Positions 9,188 to 17,666 of a stretch of DNA of 64,000 nucleotides are shown here, in pieces. This DNA comes from an uncultured Roseburia sp. (lineage in GTDB: Bacteria; Bacillota_A; Clostridia; Lachnospirales; Lachnospiraceae), in contig CAAEAE010000103.1 in NCBI GenBank assembly GCA_900753715.1, positions 143,339 to 207,338 of the forward strand, written 5' to 3'. Numbering within the stretch: position 1 is the first letter of the stretch; every line of letters starts with the position of its first letter. The notes beneath the pieces were generated by a model. It saw only the letters and a program-made list of their open reading frames with translations. It ran no database searches and was not told the origin of the DNA. The position numbers and the translations under genes were made by a program.

Positions 9188-10651
9188 ATGAGTAAATCGG
9201 AAGATTATCTGGATGGACTGTTGAATTCGGTAATGGGGGAAAAGAAAACAGAAACGGAGACAGAGATGCCAACAAAGTCAGAAGAAGATTTTTTAAATGA
9301 ATTTGAAAATGAAATACTTTCGGATGGAGACCAGGACGAGTTTCTCCGTCAGCTTGAAGACGAAATGGATGGCAAGAGCACAGAACAGACGCCTGCAGAG
9401 AGTAAAATAGATGACAAAAAGGCATTTCTCGATAACCTTGACGGGATTGTAAGCAGTGTCAAAGAAAAACTCGATGAACAGGAAACAGAGGAGCCAAAGC
9501 CGGAGGAACCACAGAGTGTGGAGACAGGAAAAGAAGAGCCTGGAATGGACATCATGGTAGATACGTTAGGAGATTTTGCAGGTACTGGTTTATATGACGA
9601 TGATGTACAGACGGAAACGGAATCTTCGGATGCAGGGAACAATCAGTCGGTTGATGACATCGCAGGAGATGGCCTGTCAATGGATAGTCTTGCCGGAGAC
9701 GGATTATCTTTAGATGATTTTTCAGCAGAGGAGAAACCAAATACGGAAGAAGAAACTTCCGGGGAGACGGAAATACCGGCAGAAGACGGGGTAGATGCAC
9801 CGAAAAAAGGAAATAAGCTTAAGGATTTCTTTAAAAAGCTGTCTCTTGTTCTCTTTGGAGAAGACGAGGATGAAGAGAACTTAGAGACAGGCAAGGAAAG
9901 CGCAGCAGGGGATGCAGCTGAAGGTGTGCAGGGAATGTCGGATGAGAATCTGGAACTTCTGGCTGCACTTGGAGGTACGGATGCTGCGGCACCAAAGGTA
10001 GAGGCAGAGGAAGACCAGCCGAAGAATAAAAAAGAGAAGAAGCCGAAAAAAGAAAAACCGAAAAAAGAAAAGAAGCCAAAGCAGAAGAAAGAAAAGAAAC
10101 CAAAACCGCCAAAGGAGCCGGATCTTACACCACCATTGCCGAAGGGACCGGTGATTCTTATTTTTGTAATGGCAGCGTCAATCGCAGTTCTTGTTTTACT
10201 TGGAACAAATCTGTTTGGATACTCCTTCCAGGTAAAAGAAGCGGAAGAGGCATATGCAAAAGGGGACTATACGGCATCTTACGAGAGTATATATGGACTG
10301 AAAATAAAAGAAAATGATCAGAAGCTTTACCAGAGGTGCCTGATTATGGCAAATGTCAGCGGTGAGTTAGAGGCATATCAGTCTTTCCTGGAAGAGGGAA
10401 TTTATGATATGGCGCTTGATTCACTGGTACGGGCAGTTGGAAGATGTGAAAAATATCTGCCGGATGCAGAAGAATATGGCTGCAAGAGTGAATTTGAAAA
10501 GCTATATGAGCAGGCGTCCAGTGATTTGCAGGCATTTGGAATTTCCAGAGAGGATGCGCTTTCCCTGTATGAGAACAGTAAAGACCGGGAGGCATATTCC
10601 ACACAACTTTATAACATATTGACAAATGCAGGCTATGAGGTGGCAGAATGA
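9188..10651 (+). CDS. Acidic/lysine-rich single-pass membrane protein, unknown function
   Basis: 487 residues, not recognised. The N-terminal ~215 residues are very acidic and low-complexity (Asp/Glu/Ser/Thr) with two short repeats of the type AGDGLSxDxx. Residues about 277-311 are an extreme Lys/Pro tract. One membrane helix lies near 321-345, followed by a helical C-terminal domain (about 350-487) with TPR-like character. No signal peptide, so the charged N-terminal half should be cytoplasmic. The track-type start at TTG 9185 is less likely than ATG 9188 (AGGGATAGAGG upstream). Its stop overlaps the hisH start (ATGA), so it is in an operon with histidine genes although nothing links it to histidine synthesis. 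Confidence 0.75.
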   Translation: MSKSEDYLDGLLNSVMGEKKTETETEMPTKSEEDFLNEFENEILSDGDQDEFLRQLEDEMDGKSTEQTPAESKIDDKKAFLDNLDGIVSSVKEKLDEQETEEPKPEEPQSVETGKEEPGMDIMVDTLGDFAGTGLYDDDVQTETESSDAGNNQSVDDIAGDGLSMDSLAGDGLSLDDFSAEEKPNTEEETSGETEIPAEDGVDAPKKGNKLKDFFKKLSLVLFGEDEDEENLETGKESAAGDAAEGVQGMSDENLELLAALGGTDAAAPKVEAEEDQPKNKKEKKPKKEKPKKEKKPKQKKEKKPKPPKEPDLTPPLPKGPVILIFVMAASIAVLVLLGTNLFGYSFQVKEAEEAYAKGDYTASYESIYGLKIKENDQKLYQRCLIMANVSGELEAYQSFLEEGIYDMALDSLVRAVGRCEKYLPDAEEYGCKSEFEKLYEQASSDLQAFGISREDALSLYENSKDREAYSTQLYNILTNAGYEVAE

Positions 10652-11253
10652 TTGCAATCATTGATTATGATGCCGGAAATTTAAAAAGCGTGGAAAAAGC
10701 GTTGAAATTTCTTGGGCAGGAGACAATAGTTACAAGACAATTTTCAGAGATTACAGCTGCGGATAAGGTGGTACTTCCAGGGGTGGGAGCCTTCGGGGAT
10801 GCCATGAGCCAATTGAAGAAATATGAACTGGATAAAGTGTTACATGAGGTTGCAGACAGGCAGATTCCTTTACTGGGAATCTGCCTTGGTCTGCAATTGT
10901 TGTTTGAAGGCAGTGAAGAGAGCGGTGGTGTGGAAGGCCTGCATCTGTTAGACGGCAGAATTTTACGGATTCCGCAGGAAGAAGGACTAAAGATTCCGCA
11001 TATCGGATGGAATTCCCTACAGTTGCAGAATAATGGAAGACTGATGAAAAACCTGCCCGAAGAACCATATGTATACTTTGTACACTCCTATTATCTGAAG
11101 GCAAAAGAAGAATCCATTGTAAAGGCAGTGACCGAGTATGGAACGAGGATTCATGCTTCTGTGGAACAGGGGAATCTGTTTGCATGTCAGTTCCATCCGG
11201 AGAAGAGTGGAACAGTCGGATTACAGATTTTAAAGAATTTTGCAGAATTATAG
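10648..11253 (+). CDS. hisH: Imidazole glycerol phosphate synthase, glutaminase subunit HisH
   Basis: 201 residues, a class I glutamine amidotransferase. The catalytic triad is visible: C79 in [11 protein letters not shown]183 and E185 in CQFHPEKSG. It releases ammonia from glutamine for HisF, which closes the imidazole ring of histidine. The ATG overlaps the previous stop as ATGA. hisF follows after 11 bases, so the two subunits are co-translated. The rest of the his pathway is not adjacent; a hisA-type gene lies at 26.3 kb. Confidence 0.95.
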   Translation: MIAIIDYDAGNLKSVEKALKFLGQETIVTRQFSEITAADKVVLPGVGAFGDAMSQLKKYELDKVLHEVADRQIPLLGICLGLQLLFEGSEESGGVEGLHLLDGRILRIPQEEGLKIPHIGWNSLQLQNNGRLMKNLPEEPYVYFVHSYYLKAKEESIVKAVTEYGTRIHASVEQGNLFACQFHPEKSGTVGLQILKNFAEL

Positions 11254-11264
11254 GAGGCGGTGTC

Positions 11265-12026
11265 ATGTTTACCAAGAGAATCATTCCCTGCCTGGACGTG
11301 AAGAACGGACGCGTGGTAAAGGGAGTCAATTTTGTTGATTTAAAAGATGCCGGTGACCCGGTGGAGATTGCGGCGGCTTATGATGCGGCTGGTGCGGACG
11401 AGCTTGTATTTCTGGACATTACAGCGACTTCGGATGCAAGAGAGACGGTTGTGGATATGGTGCGCAAGGTGGCGGAGAGAGTGTTTATTCCGTTTACCGT
11501 AGGCGGCGGAATCCGTACGGTCGATGATTTCAAGGCATTGTTGCGCGAAGGCGCAGATAAAATTTCAATCAATTCAGCAGCAATCAACCGGCCGGAGCTG
11601 ATTCGTGAGGCGGCGGACAAATTCGGAAGCCAGTGCGTGGTGGTTGCGATTGATGCCAGACGAAGAGAAGACGGCTCGGGATGGAATGTATACAAGAACG
11701 GCGGACGTATTGACACCGGATTAGATGCCATAGAATGGGCAAAACAGGCGGATGCGCTTGGTGCCGGAGAAATTCTGCTCACCAGTATGGACTGTGACGG
11801 GACGAAAGCCGGGTATGACCTGGCGCTTACGAGAGCGATTGCAGAAGCTGTTTCGATTCCGGTGATTGCATCCGGTGGTGCAGGAACAAAGGAACATTTT
11901 TACGAGGCGCTCACAGAGGGGAAAGCAGATGCTGTCTTGGCAGCTTCGCTGTTTCACTATAAGGAATTGGAGATTTCAGATTTAAAAGACTATCTTGCAG
12001 GCCGGAATGTCCCGGTGCGCAGATAA
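11265..12026 (+). CDS. hisF: Imidazole glycerol phosphate synthase, cyclase subunit HisF
   Basis: 253 residues, a complete (beta-alpha)8 barrel. Catalytic aspartates are D11 (IPCLDVKNG) and D130 (VVVAIDARR); phosphate-binding loops include TVGGGIRT and IASGGAG. The start is ATG at 11265, with TAGGAGG directly overlapping the hisH stop; a longer frame from 11184 overlaps hisH and has no support. It makes imidazole glycerol phosphate and AICAR from PRFAR and HisH-derived ammonia. Confidence 0.95.
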   Translation: MFTKRIIPCLDVKNGRVVKGVNFVDLKDAGDPVEIAAAYDAAGADELVFLDITATSDARETVVDMVRKVAERVFIPFTVGGGIRTVDDFKALLREGADKISINSAAINRPELIREAADKFGSQCVVVAIDARRREDGSGWNVYKNGGRIDTGLDAIEWAKQADALGAGEILLTSMDCDGTKAGYDLALTRAIAEAVSIPVIASGGAGTKEHFYEALTEGKADAVLAASLFHYKELEISDLKDYLAGRNVPVRR

Positions 12027-12044
12027 ATAAAAGAGGTAACAGAT

Positions 12045-12722
12045 ATGGCGATGATTCAAAACGACTGGCTGGATGCGATTTCCGGAGAATTTAAGAAGCC
12101 GTATTACAGACAATTGTTTCAGTTTGTAAAAGATGAATACAGCAGGGCAGTCATTTATCCTCCTGCGGATGATATTTTCAACGCAATGCATTTTACACCA
12201 CTCAGTCAGGTAAAAGTGCTGATTTTGGGGCAGGACCCGTATCACAATGAGAATCAGGCGCATGGTTTAAGTTTTTCTGTGCTGCCGTCACAAAAAGATA
12301 TTCCGCCGTCATTGCAGAATATTTATCAGGAACTTCATGACGATTTGGGATGCAAAGTGCCAAATAACGGTTATCTGAAAAAATGGGCGGATCAGGGTGT
12401 TCTGCTTTTGAACACGGTTTTAACGGTTCGGGCACATCAGGCAAATTCACATCAGGGACATGGCTGGGAGCAGTTTACCGATGCAATTATTGAGGCAGTC
12501 AACGCACAGGATCGACCGATTGTCTATATGCTCTGGGGCAGACCGGCGCAGAGTAAGATACCGATGCTGACCAATCCGAAGCATCTGATTTTAAAGGCAC
12601 CTCATCCGAGCCCGTTATCTGCATATCGTGGATTTTTCGGATGCAGGCATTTCAGTCAGGCAAATGAATTTCTAAAAAAAAATGGAATAGAGCCGATTGA
12701 CTGGCAGATAGAGGATATCTGA
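12045..12722 (+). CDS. ung: Uracil-DNA glycosylase, family 1
   Basis: 225 residues. The water-activating motif LGQDPYH (D64) and the HPSPLSAYRGFFGC loop with H187 identify a family 1 UDG, which removes uracil from DNA to start base-excision repair. Length is normal for the family. It follows hisF by 18 bases with an AGAGG RBS and ends this operon ahead of a hairpin terminator. Confidence 0.95.
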   Translation: MAMIQNDWLDAISGEFKKPYYRQLFQFVKDEYSRAVIYPPADDIFNAMHFTPLSQVKVLILGQDPYHNENQAHGLSFSVLPSQKDIPPSLQNIYQELHDDLGCKVPNNGYLKKWADQGVLLLNTVLTVRAHQANSHQGHGWEQFTDAIIEAVNAQDRPIVYMLWGRPAQSKIPMLTNPKHLILKAPHPSPLSAYRGFFGCRHFSQANEFLKKNGIEPIDWQIEDI

Positions 12723-12747
12723 TGATATTCCCCTAGAAATGAGGAGT

Positions 12748-12771
12748 GCCCAGACACCGAAGCGTCTGGGC
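12748..12771 (+). terminator. Hairpin terminator after ung
   Basis: GCCCAGAC (12748-12755) and GTCTGGGC (12764-12771) form an 8-bp GC-rich stem with an 8-base loop, 26 bases after the ung stop. The tail is only TATTATG, so termination may be partial. Confidence 0.65.
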
Positions 12772-12929
12772 TATTATGAAAAAATTTATCGAGTAAATAT
12801 TACTAATTACCTCTGTTCATTTGATATATTTATTGTAACAATAATATATGAATAAATTATGAACGATTGTTAAACTTTTTGAAATTTAGTACAAAATCTA
12901 ATGATGTTTTGTGTAAAATAACGAAAAAG

Positions 12930-12966
12930 TTGAACAAAGTAACAATTTGAGTTATAATGTCGATAT
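12930..12966 (+). promoter_or_regulatory. Overlapping sigma-A and sigma-28-like promoter for the FliD-like gene
   Basis: A sigma-A type pair is TTGAAC (12930-12935), 17 bases, TATAAT (12953-12958). Directly overlapping it, GTCGATAT (12959-12966) matches the sigma-28/sigma-D -10 consensus (GCCGATAT) at seven of eight positions, with TAAC (12940-12943) 15 bases upstream in the -35 position (consensus TAAA). The remaining A+T-rich stretch 12772-12929 shows no gene. Confidence 0.55.
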
Positions 12967-13023
12967 AAAAAAGAGTAGGATAACACGGATGTTTCAGCAA
13001 TAAATTTCAAAGGAGTGATTGAT

Positions 13024-13809
13024 ATGGCAACAATTGGAGCATATGATTCTTCTTCGCTCGGAATTTTATTTTCCGGTATGAACAGCACAAAGCAGAGCAG
13101 CACAACAAGCCTGTTTGGTGGTGGCAGTGATTTACTTGGAATCAATTACAGCGATTATGCAATGATTCGGAGCGGAGGTTACGGAAAACTGCTTCGTGCA
13201 TATTATGGAAAGGATGCAAGCTCTGAGGTAACATCAGCAGTAAAAATTAACACTTCCATTGCAAAAGATGACAGCAAGACAATAGCGCGTATTGAGAGTG
13301 CCGCAGAAGAGATAAACAAGTCTGCACAGAGTCTTTTGGAAACAGGTGATAAGTCTGTATTTAAGGAAGTAACGACCACAAAAGAAGATGGCACGACTGA
13401 AACCGGCTATGATAAAGATGCCATTTATAAAGCAGTAAAGAGTTTTACGGACGATTACAACAACCTTTTAACGCAGTCAAAGGATTCTAATACGAAGAGT
13501 ATTGCGCGCAATGTAAAGATGATGGTCACAGAGACAACAGCCTATGAGAAACGTTTGGCGGAAGTAGGAATCACAGTAGGAACCGACTCCAAACTTTCTA
13601 TTGATGAAGAGACCTTCAAGAAAGCCGATATGTCCAAGGTAATGAGCCTGTTTCAGGAGAAAGGGTCTTATGGTTATCAGACTGCGCTCCGGGCATCTAT
13701 GGTGGAGAGTGCCGCTAAAGTGGAGAGTGCAAGGTCAAATACCTATTCCGGAAACGGAACATACACATATAATTATACAACAGGGGAAATCTATAATTCC
13801 TACATGTAA
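13024..13809 (+). CDS. FliD-like (flagellar cap/hook-associated 2-like) protein, short form
   Basis: 261 residues. The C-terminal half resembles the FliD C-terminal region: a helical segment (KSFTDDYNNLL), then a stretch with small-residue turns (VGITVGTDSKLSIDEETFK) and MSKVMSLFQ, like the usual SLxLDxxKLxxAL...VxxLF pattern. FliD proteins are normally about 400-900 residues; here the N-terminal coiled-coil and most of the central domain are missing. No signal peptide, consistent with flagellar type III export. ATG 13024 with AAAGGAG is preferred over GTG 13015, which lies in the RBS. It is monocistronic, with its own promoter and terminator. It could be a cap-related accessory protein. Confidence 0.6.
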   Translation: MATIGAYDSSSLGILFSGMNSTKQSSTTSLFGGGSDLLGINYSDYAMIRSGGYGKLLRAYYGKDASSEVTSAVKINTSIAKDDSKTIARIESAAEEINKSAQSLLETGDKSVFKEVTTTKEDGTTETGYDKDAIYKAVKSFTDDYNNLLTQSKDSNTKSIARNVKMMVTETTAYEKRLAEVGITVGTDSKLSIDEETFKKADMSKVMSLFQEKGSYGYQTALRASMVESAAKVESARSNTYSGNGTYTYNYTTGEIYNSYM

Positions 13810-13847
13810 ACTAGGACTTGCGAAAATCTATAAAATATGTGATGATA

Positions 13848-13878
13848 AGAGAAACTCCGTGGAGGGGTTTCTCTTTTT
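13848..13878 (+). terminator. Rho-independent terminator after the FliD-like gene
   Basis: AGAGAAACTCC (13848-13858) pairs with GGGGTTTCTCT (13864-13874), allowing one G-U pair, with a 5-base loop and a T-run to 13878. Confidence 0.85.
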
Positions 13879-13952
13879 GCTCTATAGAAAATATTGTGTT
13901 ACGGTAAGGTACAAAAGTTGAGTTCCTATAGAATAAAAAGTCCTACTGGACA

Positions 13953-14020
13953 GGATGCGCAGCTCGTGGAGAAGAAGTCTATGCTTCGCATACCGCGTCA
14001 CGCAACCTGCTAAGGCAGGT
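13953..14020 (+). other. Structured leader RNA upstream of mnmA, class not recognised
   Basis: Between the terminator at 13878 and mnmA at 14061 lie about 180 non-coding bases. TGCGCAGC (13956-13963) can pair with GCTTCGCA (13983-13990) with one mismatch, and ACCTGC (14005-14010) pairs with GCAGGT (14015-14020) around a TAAG loop. The second hairpin is followed by GGAACA, superficially like a T-box, but no full T-box, SAM, GEMM or purine consensus is recognisable. No convincing promoter was found for it. Confidence 0.4.
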
Positions 14021-14060
14021 GGAACAAAAGCAGTGATAGAAAAGAAAGGTTCATTGAGAT

Positions 14061-15143
14061 ATGGCAGGAAAAAAAGTTGTAGTTGGAATGTCAGGCGGCG
14101 TGGATTCCTCTGTCGCAGCGTTTCTGTTAAAGGAACAGGGATATGATGTGATTGGGGTCACGATGCAGATTTGGCAGGATGAGGATGAGTTTACACAGGA
14201 ACGGAATGGAGGCTGCTGTGGCTTAAGCGCAGTAGAGGATGCCAGAAGAGTCGCAGAGCGGCTTGAAATTCCGTATTATGTGATGAATTTTAAACGAGAA
14301 TTTAAGGCGGATGTCATGGATTATTTTGTAGCGGAGTATTTAAAGGGAAGAACGCCAAATCCCTGCATTGCCTGCAACCGCTATGTGAAGTGGGAGGCAT
14401 TGTTACAGCGCAGTCTTGAAATTGGCGCTGATTATATTGCGACCGGACATTATGCGAGAATCGAGAAGCTTCCAAACGGAAGATATGCAATCAAAAATTC
14501 GGTTACTGCGCAGAAGGACCAGACCTATGCGCTGTTTAATCTGACGCAGGAACAGCTTGCGCACACGCTGATGCCGGTAGGCGATTATACGAAAGATCAG
14601 ATTCGGGAGATTGCAGAGAAAATCGGGCTGATGGTAGCACACAAGAAGGACAGCCAGGAAATCTGCTTTATCCCGGATGACGATTATGCCGGATTTATTG
14701 ACCGGGAGTGTGGAAAAGAAGTACCGCCGCCTGGAAATTTTGTGTCGGTGACCGGGGAGATTTTAGGACAGCATAAGGGAATTACCCACTATACGGTAGG
14801 ACAGCGCAAGGGACTAGGGATAGCGCTTGGACACCCGGTATTTGTAACGGAGATACGCCCGGAGACAAATGAAGTTGTCCTGGGAGAAAATGAGGATGTA
14901 TACACGAACCGGCTGTACGCGGACCATCTCAATTTTATGTCACTGCCGGATATCAGGGAGGAAGTTGTCTTAAAGGCAAAAATCCGCTATTCCCACAGTG
15001 GCAGTCTGTGCCGTGTGAAACGGACCGGGGAGGATGAAATCTGCTGTGAATTTTTAGAGCCGGTGCGTGCAGTGACACCAGGGCAGGCAGTTGTGCTTTA
15101 TGATGGAGATTATGTGGCAGGCGGGGGAATCATCGTCCGTTAA
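14061..15143 (+). CDS. mnmA: tRNA-specific 2-thiouridylase MnmA
   Basis: 360 residues. The PP-loop GMSGGVDSS (9-17) binds ATP; catalytic cysteines are C102 (NPCIACNRY) and C202 (SQEICFIPD). The C-terminal beta-barrel domain ends with the usual GQAVVLYDGDYVAGGG pattern. It places the 2-thio group on wobble U34 of tRNA-Lys, -Glu and -Gln, using sulfur relayed from a cysteine desulfurase, which is not in this window. ATG with AAAGG 11 bases upstream. metH follows after 26 bases and is probably co-transcribed. Confidence 0.95.
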   Translation: MAGKKVVVGMSGGVDSSVAAFLLKEQGYDVIGVTMQIWQDEDEFTQERNGGCCGLSAVEDARRVAERLEIPYYVMNFKREFKADVMDYFVAEYLKGRTPNPCIACNRYVKWEALLQRSLEIGADYIATGHYARIEKLPNGRYAIKNSVTAQKDQTYALFNLTQEQLAHTLMPVGDYTKDQIREIAEKIGLMVAHKKDSQEICFIPDDDYAGFIDRECGKEVPPPGNFVSVTGEILGQHKGITHYTVGQRKGLGIALGHPVFVTEIRPETNEVVLGENEDVYTNRLYADHLNFMSLPDIREEVVLKAKIRYSHSGSLCRVKRTGEDEICCEFLEPVRAVTPGQAVVLYDGDYVAGGGIIVR

Positions 15144-15169
15144 AATAATAGGAGAGGAAACAGTACAAT

Positions 15170-17644
15170 ATGACAAGAGAAGCGTTTCGAAAACGATTAG
15201 AGGAAGGTCCTGTATTTTTGGACGGTGCGACAGGGACAAATCTGCAAAAGGCGGGCATGCCGGTTGGCGTCTGCCCGGAACAGTGGATTTTGGAACATCC
15301 ACAGGTGATGCTTGACTTACAGAAGGCATATGTAAAAGCGGGCACGGACATTTTGTATGCACCTACTTTTACGGCAAACCATAAAAAGCTTGAAGAGTAT
15401 GGGCTTTCTGACCGGTTAGAGGAAATGAACCGCAAGCTTATGGCAATATCGAAGGAAGCGGCAGGTGGGCAGGCGCTGGTTGCGGCAGATTTGACGATGA
15501 CCGGACAGCAGTTATATCCGCTTGGCGATATGATGTTTGAGGAACTTGTGGAGATTTATAAGGAACAGGCGCGTGTTGTCGCAGATGCGGGAGCAGACCT
15601 GTTTGTCGTTGAGACGATGATGAGCTTACAGGAGTGCCGTGCGGCGTTAATTGCGATTCGGGAAGTCTGCGACCTTCCAGTAATGATTTCTCTTACCTAT
15701 AATGAGGACGGAAGAACGTTGTACGGAACCGAACCGAAAACTGCAACTATCGTATTACAGAATCTTGGAGCGGATGTCATCGGAATTAATTGCTCTACCG
15801 GACCAGAGGCGATGGTGGCGCCGGTAGCGGAGATGGCAGAGTATGCGACGATTCCGATTCTTGCAAAGCCGAATGCCGGGATGCCGGAGCTGATAGACGG
15901 CGAGACGGTTTATCGTACGACACCGGAAGAATTTGCAACGGCAGGAAAAAAACTGTTTGCGGCAGGAGCCACGATACTTGGCGGCTGCTGTGGTACGACA
16001 CCGGAACATATCCGTGCACTGGCAGAGACGGTAAGTGCCGCCTACAAGAGCGGAGAGACGGCACTGCGCAGACCGCTTGCGGTTTCACGGAGAATTGTTA
16101 CCTCCGAGCGAAAGAGCGTGGAAATCACCTTAGATGGCAACTTTATGGTGGTGGGCGAGCGCATTAACCCTACCGGAAAAAAGAAATTGCAGGCGGAGCT
16201 TCGGGAGGGAAGTCTTAATCTGGTCCGCACAATGGCGCGTGAACAGGAAGAAAACGGTGCCCGGATTCTCGATATCAACATGGGAATGAACGGAATTGAT
16301 GAAAAGGAAATGATAATAAACACTATTTATGAGGTGACATCGACCGTGGATTGCCCACTCTGCATTGATTCCAGTCATGTGGATATTATTGAGGCGGCAC
16401 TGCGCATCTACCCGGGACGAGCGCTGATTAATTCGATTTCCATGGAAGCAGAAAAAATGGAGCCTTTGTTAAAGCTGGCAAAAAAATACGGAGCAATGTT
16501 TATTCTTCTGCCGCTTTCCGATGAGGGACTTCCAAAGGATTCCGGGGAAAAACATGGAATCATAAGAAAGGTGATGGCACGGGCAGAAGAGCTTGGACTT
16601 TCCAAGGAAGATATTGTGGTCGACGGGCTGGTTGCCACCGTTGGGGCAAATCCGAAGGCTGCCATTGAATGTTTTGAAACGATTGCATATTGCAGAAAGG
16701 AACTGGGACTTCCGACCATCTGTGGGTTGTCGAATATTTCTTTTGGACTGCCGGAAAGAATTTATGTGAATACGGCATTTCTTACGATGGCGATTGCAAA
16801 TGGTCTTACGATGGCAATTGCAAACCCATCGCAGGAGCTTTTGATGAATGCGGCATTTGCGTCTGATTTGCTTTTGAATAAAGAAGAGAGCGATATCCGT
16901 TACATTGAGCGGATGAATTTTCTTGCAGAGAAATATGCCGGGATGGAGCGTGTGATAGCTCCGGTTGCCGCGGCAGCAAAGGGTACTGTGGCATCCGGTG
17001 CAGAGCAGAAAGCAGCAGATGCGGACAAAAGCCCGGTGTTTGAGGCGGTTTTAAAGGGAAATAAAGGAACAATTCTCGATGAGGTAAAAAAGGTTCTTGC
17101 TGACGGAGAAAAGCCGGATGCGATTATCAACGGACATCTGATTCCGGCAATTAACCGGGTGGGAGAATTGTTCGACCAGAAGAAATATTTCCTGCCACAG
17201 CTTATCTCTTCTGCCAATACGATGAAGCTTGCGATTGAGTACCTAGAACCGATGTTAGAGCGTACAGAAGGTGAGGAGAAGGCAACGATTGTGGTTGCGA
17301 CAGTGGAGGGAGACATCCACGATATTGGAAAAAATCTTGTCGTTCTGATGCTCAAAAATTATGGTTACCGTGTGCTTGACCTTGGAAAAGATGTTCCGGC
17401 AGATACGATTGTGGAAACCGCGCTTGCAGAGCATGCCAGCGTTATCGGGCTGTCTGCGCTTATGACCACAACGATGATGCGCATGAAAGATGTAGTAGAA
17501 TTGGCAAAAGAAAGAGGCTGTACCGCAAAAATCGTGATTGGAGGAGCAGCCATCAATGAAAGCTTTGCCGATGAAATCGGTGCGGACGGCTACTCCAAGG
17601 ATGCGGCAGACTGTGTGAAATTAGTAGAGCGGTTGTTAGCGTAA
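15170..17644 (+). CDS. metH: Cobalamin-dependent methionine synthase lacking the reactivation domain
   Basis: 824 residues. Order: homocysteine-methyltransferase barrel (about 1-290) with zinc ligands in the GGCCGTTPEH motif; pterin-binding barrel (about 325-590, starting near GERINPTGKKK); cobalamin cap and B12-binding domain (about 620-824) with the base-off motif DxHxxG at 715-720. The C-terminal AdoMet-binding activation domain of E. coli MetH (total about 1,200 residues) is absent, as is common in Clostridia, so reactivation of oxidised cobalamin must use a separate protein not seen here. It methylates homocysteine from methyl-tetrahydrofolate. ATG with GGAGAGG. No cobalamin riboswitch is visible upstream. 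Confidence 0.92.
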   Translation: MTREAFRKRLEEGPVFLDGATGTNLQKAGMPVGVCPEQWILEHPQVMLDLQKAYVKAGTDILYAPTFTANHKKLEEYGLSDRLEEMNRKLMAISKEAAGGQALVAADLTMTGQQLYPLGDMMFEELVEIYKEQARVVADAGADLFVVETMMSLQECRAALIAIREVCDLPVMISLTYNEDGRTLYGTEPKTATIVLQNLGADVIGINCSTGPEAMVAPVAEMAEYATIPILAKPNAGMPELIDGETVYRTTPEEFATAGKKLFAAGATILGGCCGTTPEHIRALAETVSAAYKSGETALRRPLAVSRRIVTSERKSVEITLDGNFMVVGERINPTGKKKLQAELREGSLNLVRTMAREQEENGARILDINMGMNGIDEKEMIINTIYEVTSTVDCPLCIDSSHVDIIEAALRIYPGRALINSISMEAEKMEPLLKLAKKYGAMFILLPLSDEGLPKDSGEKHGIIRKVMARAEELGLSKEDIVVDGLVATVGANPKAAIECFETIAYCRKELGLPTICGLSNISFGLPERIYVNTAFLTMAIANGLTMAIANPSQELLMNAAFASDLLLNKEESDIRYIERMNFLAEKYAGMERVIAPVAAAAKGTVASGAEQKAADADKSPVFEAVLKGNKGTILDEVKKVLADGEKPDAIINGHLIPAINRVGELFDQKKYFLPQLISSANTMKLAIEYLEPMLERTEGEEKATIVVATVEGDIHDIGKNLVVLMLKNYGYRVLDLGKDVPADTIVETALAEHASVIGLSALMTTTMMRMKDVVELAKERGCTAKIVIGGAAINESFADEIGADGYSKDAADCVKLVERLLA

Positions 17645-17666
17645 AGGAAACGGAGAATTAGTCCGA

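Noticed and set aside
14005..14030. T-box antiterminator before mnmA
   Set aside because: Only a loose GGTGGAAC resemblance; no specifier loop, no AGGGTGGNACCGCG core and no terminator before the gene.
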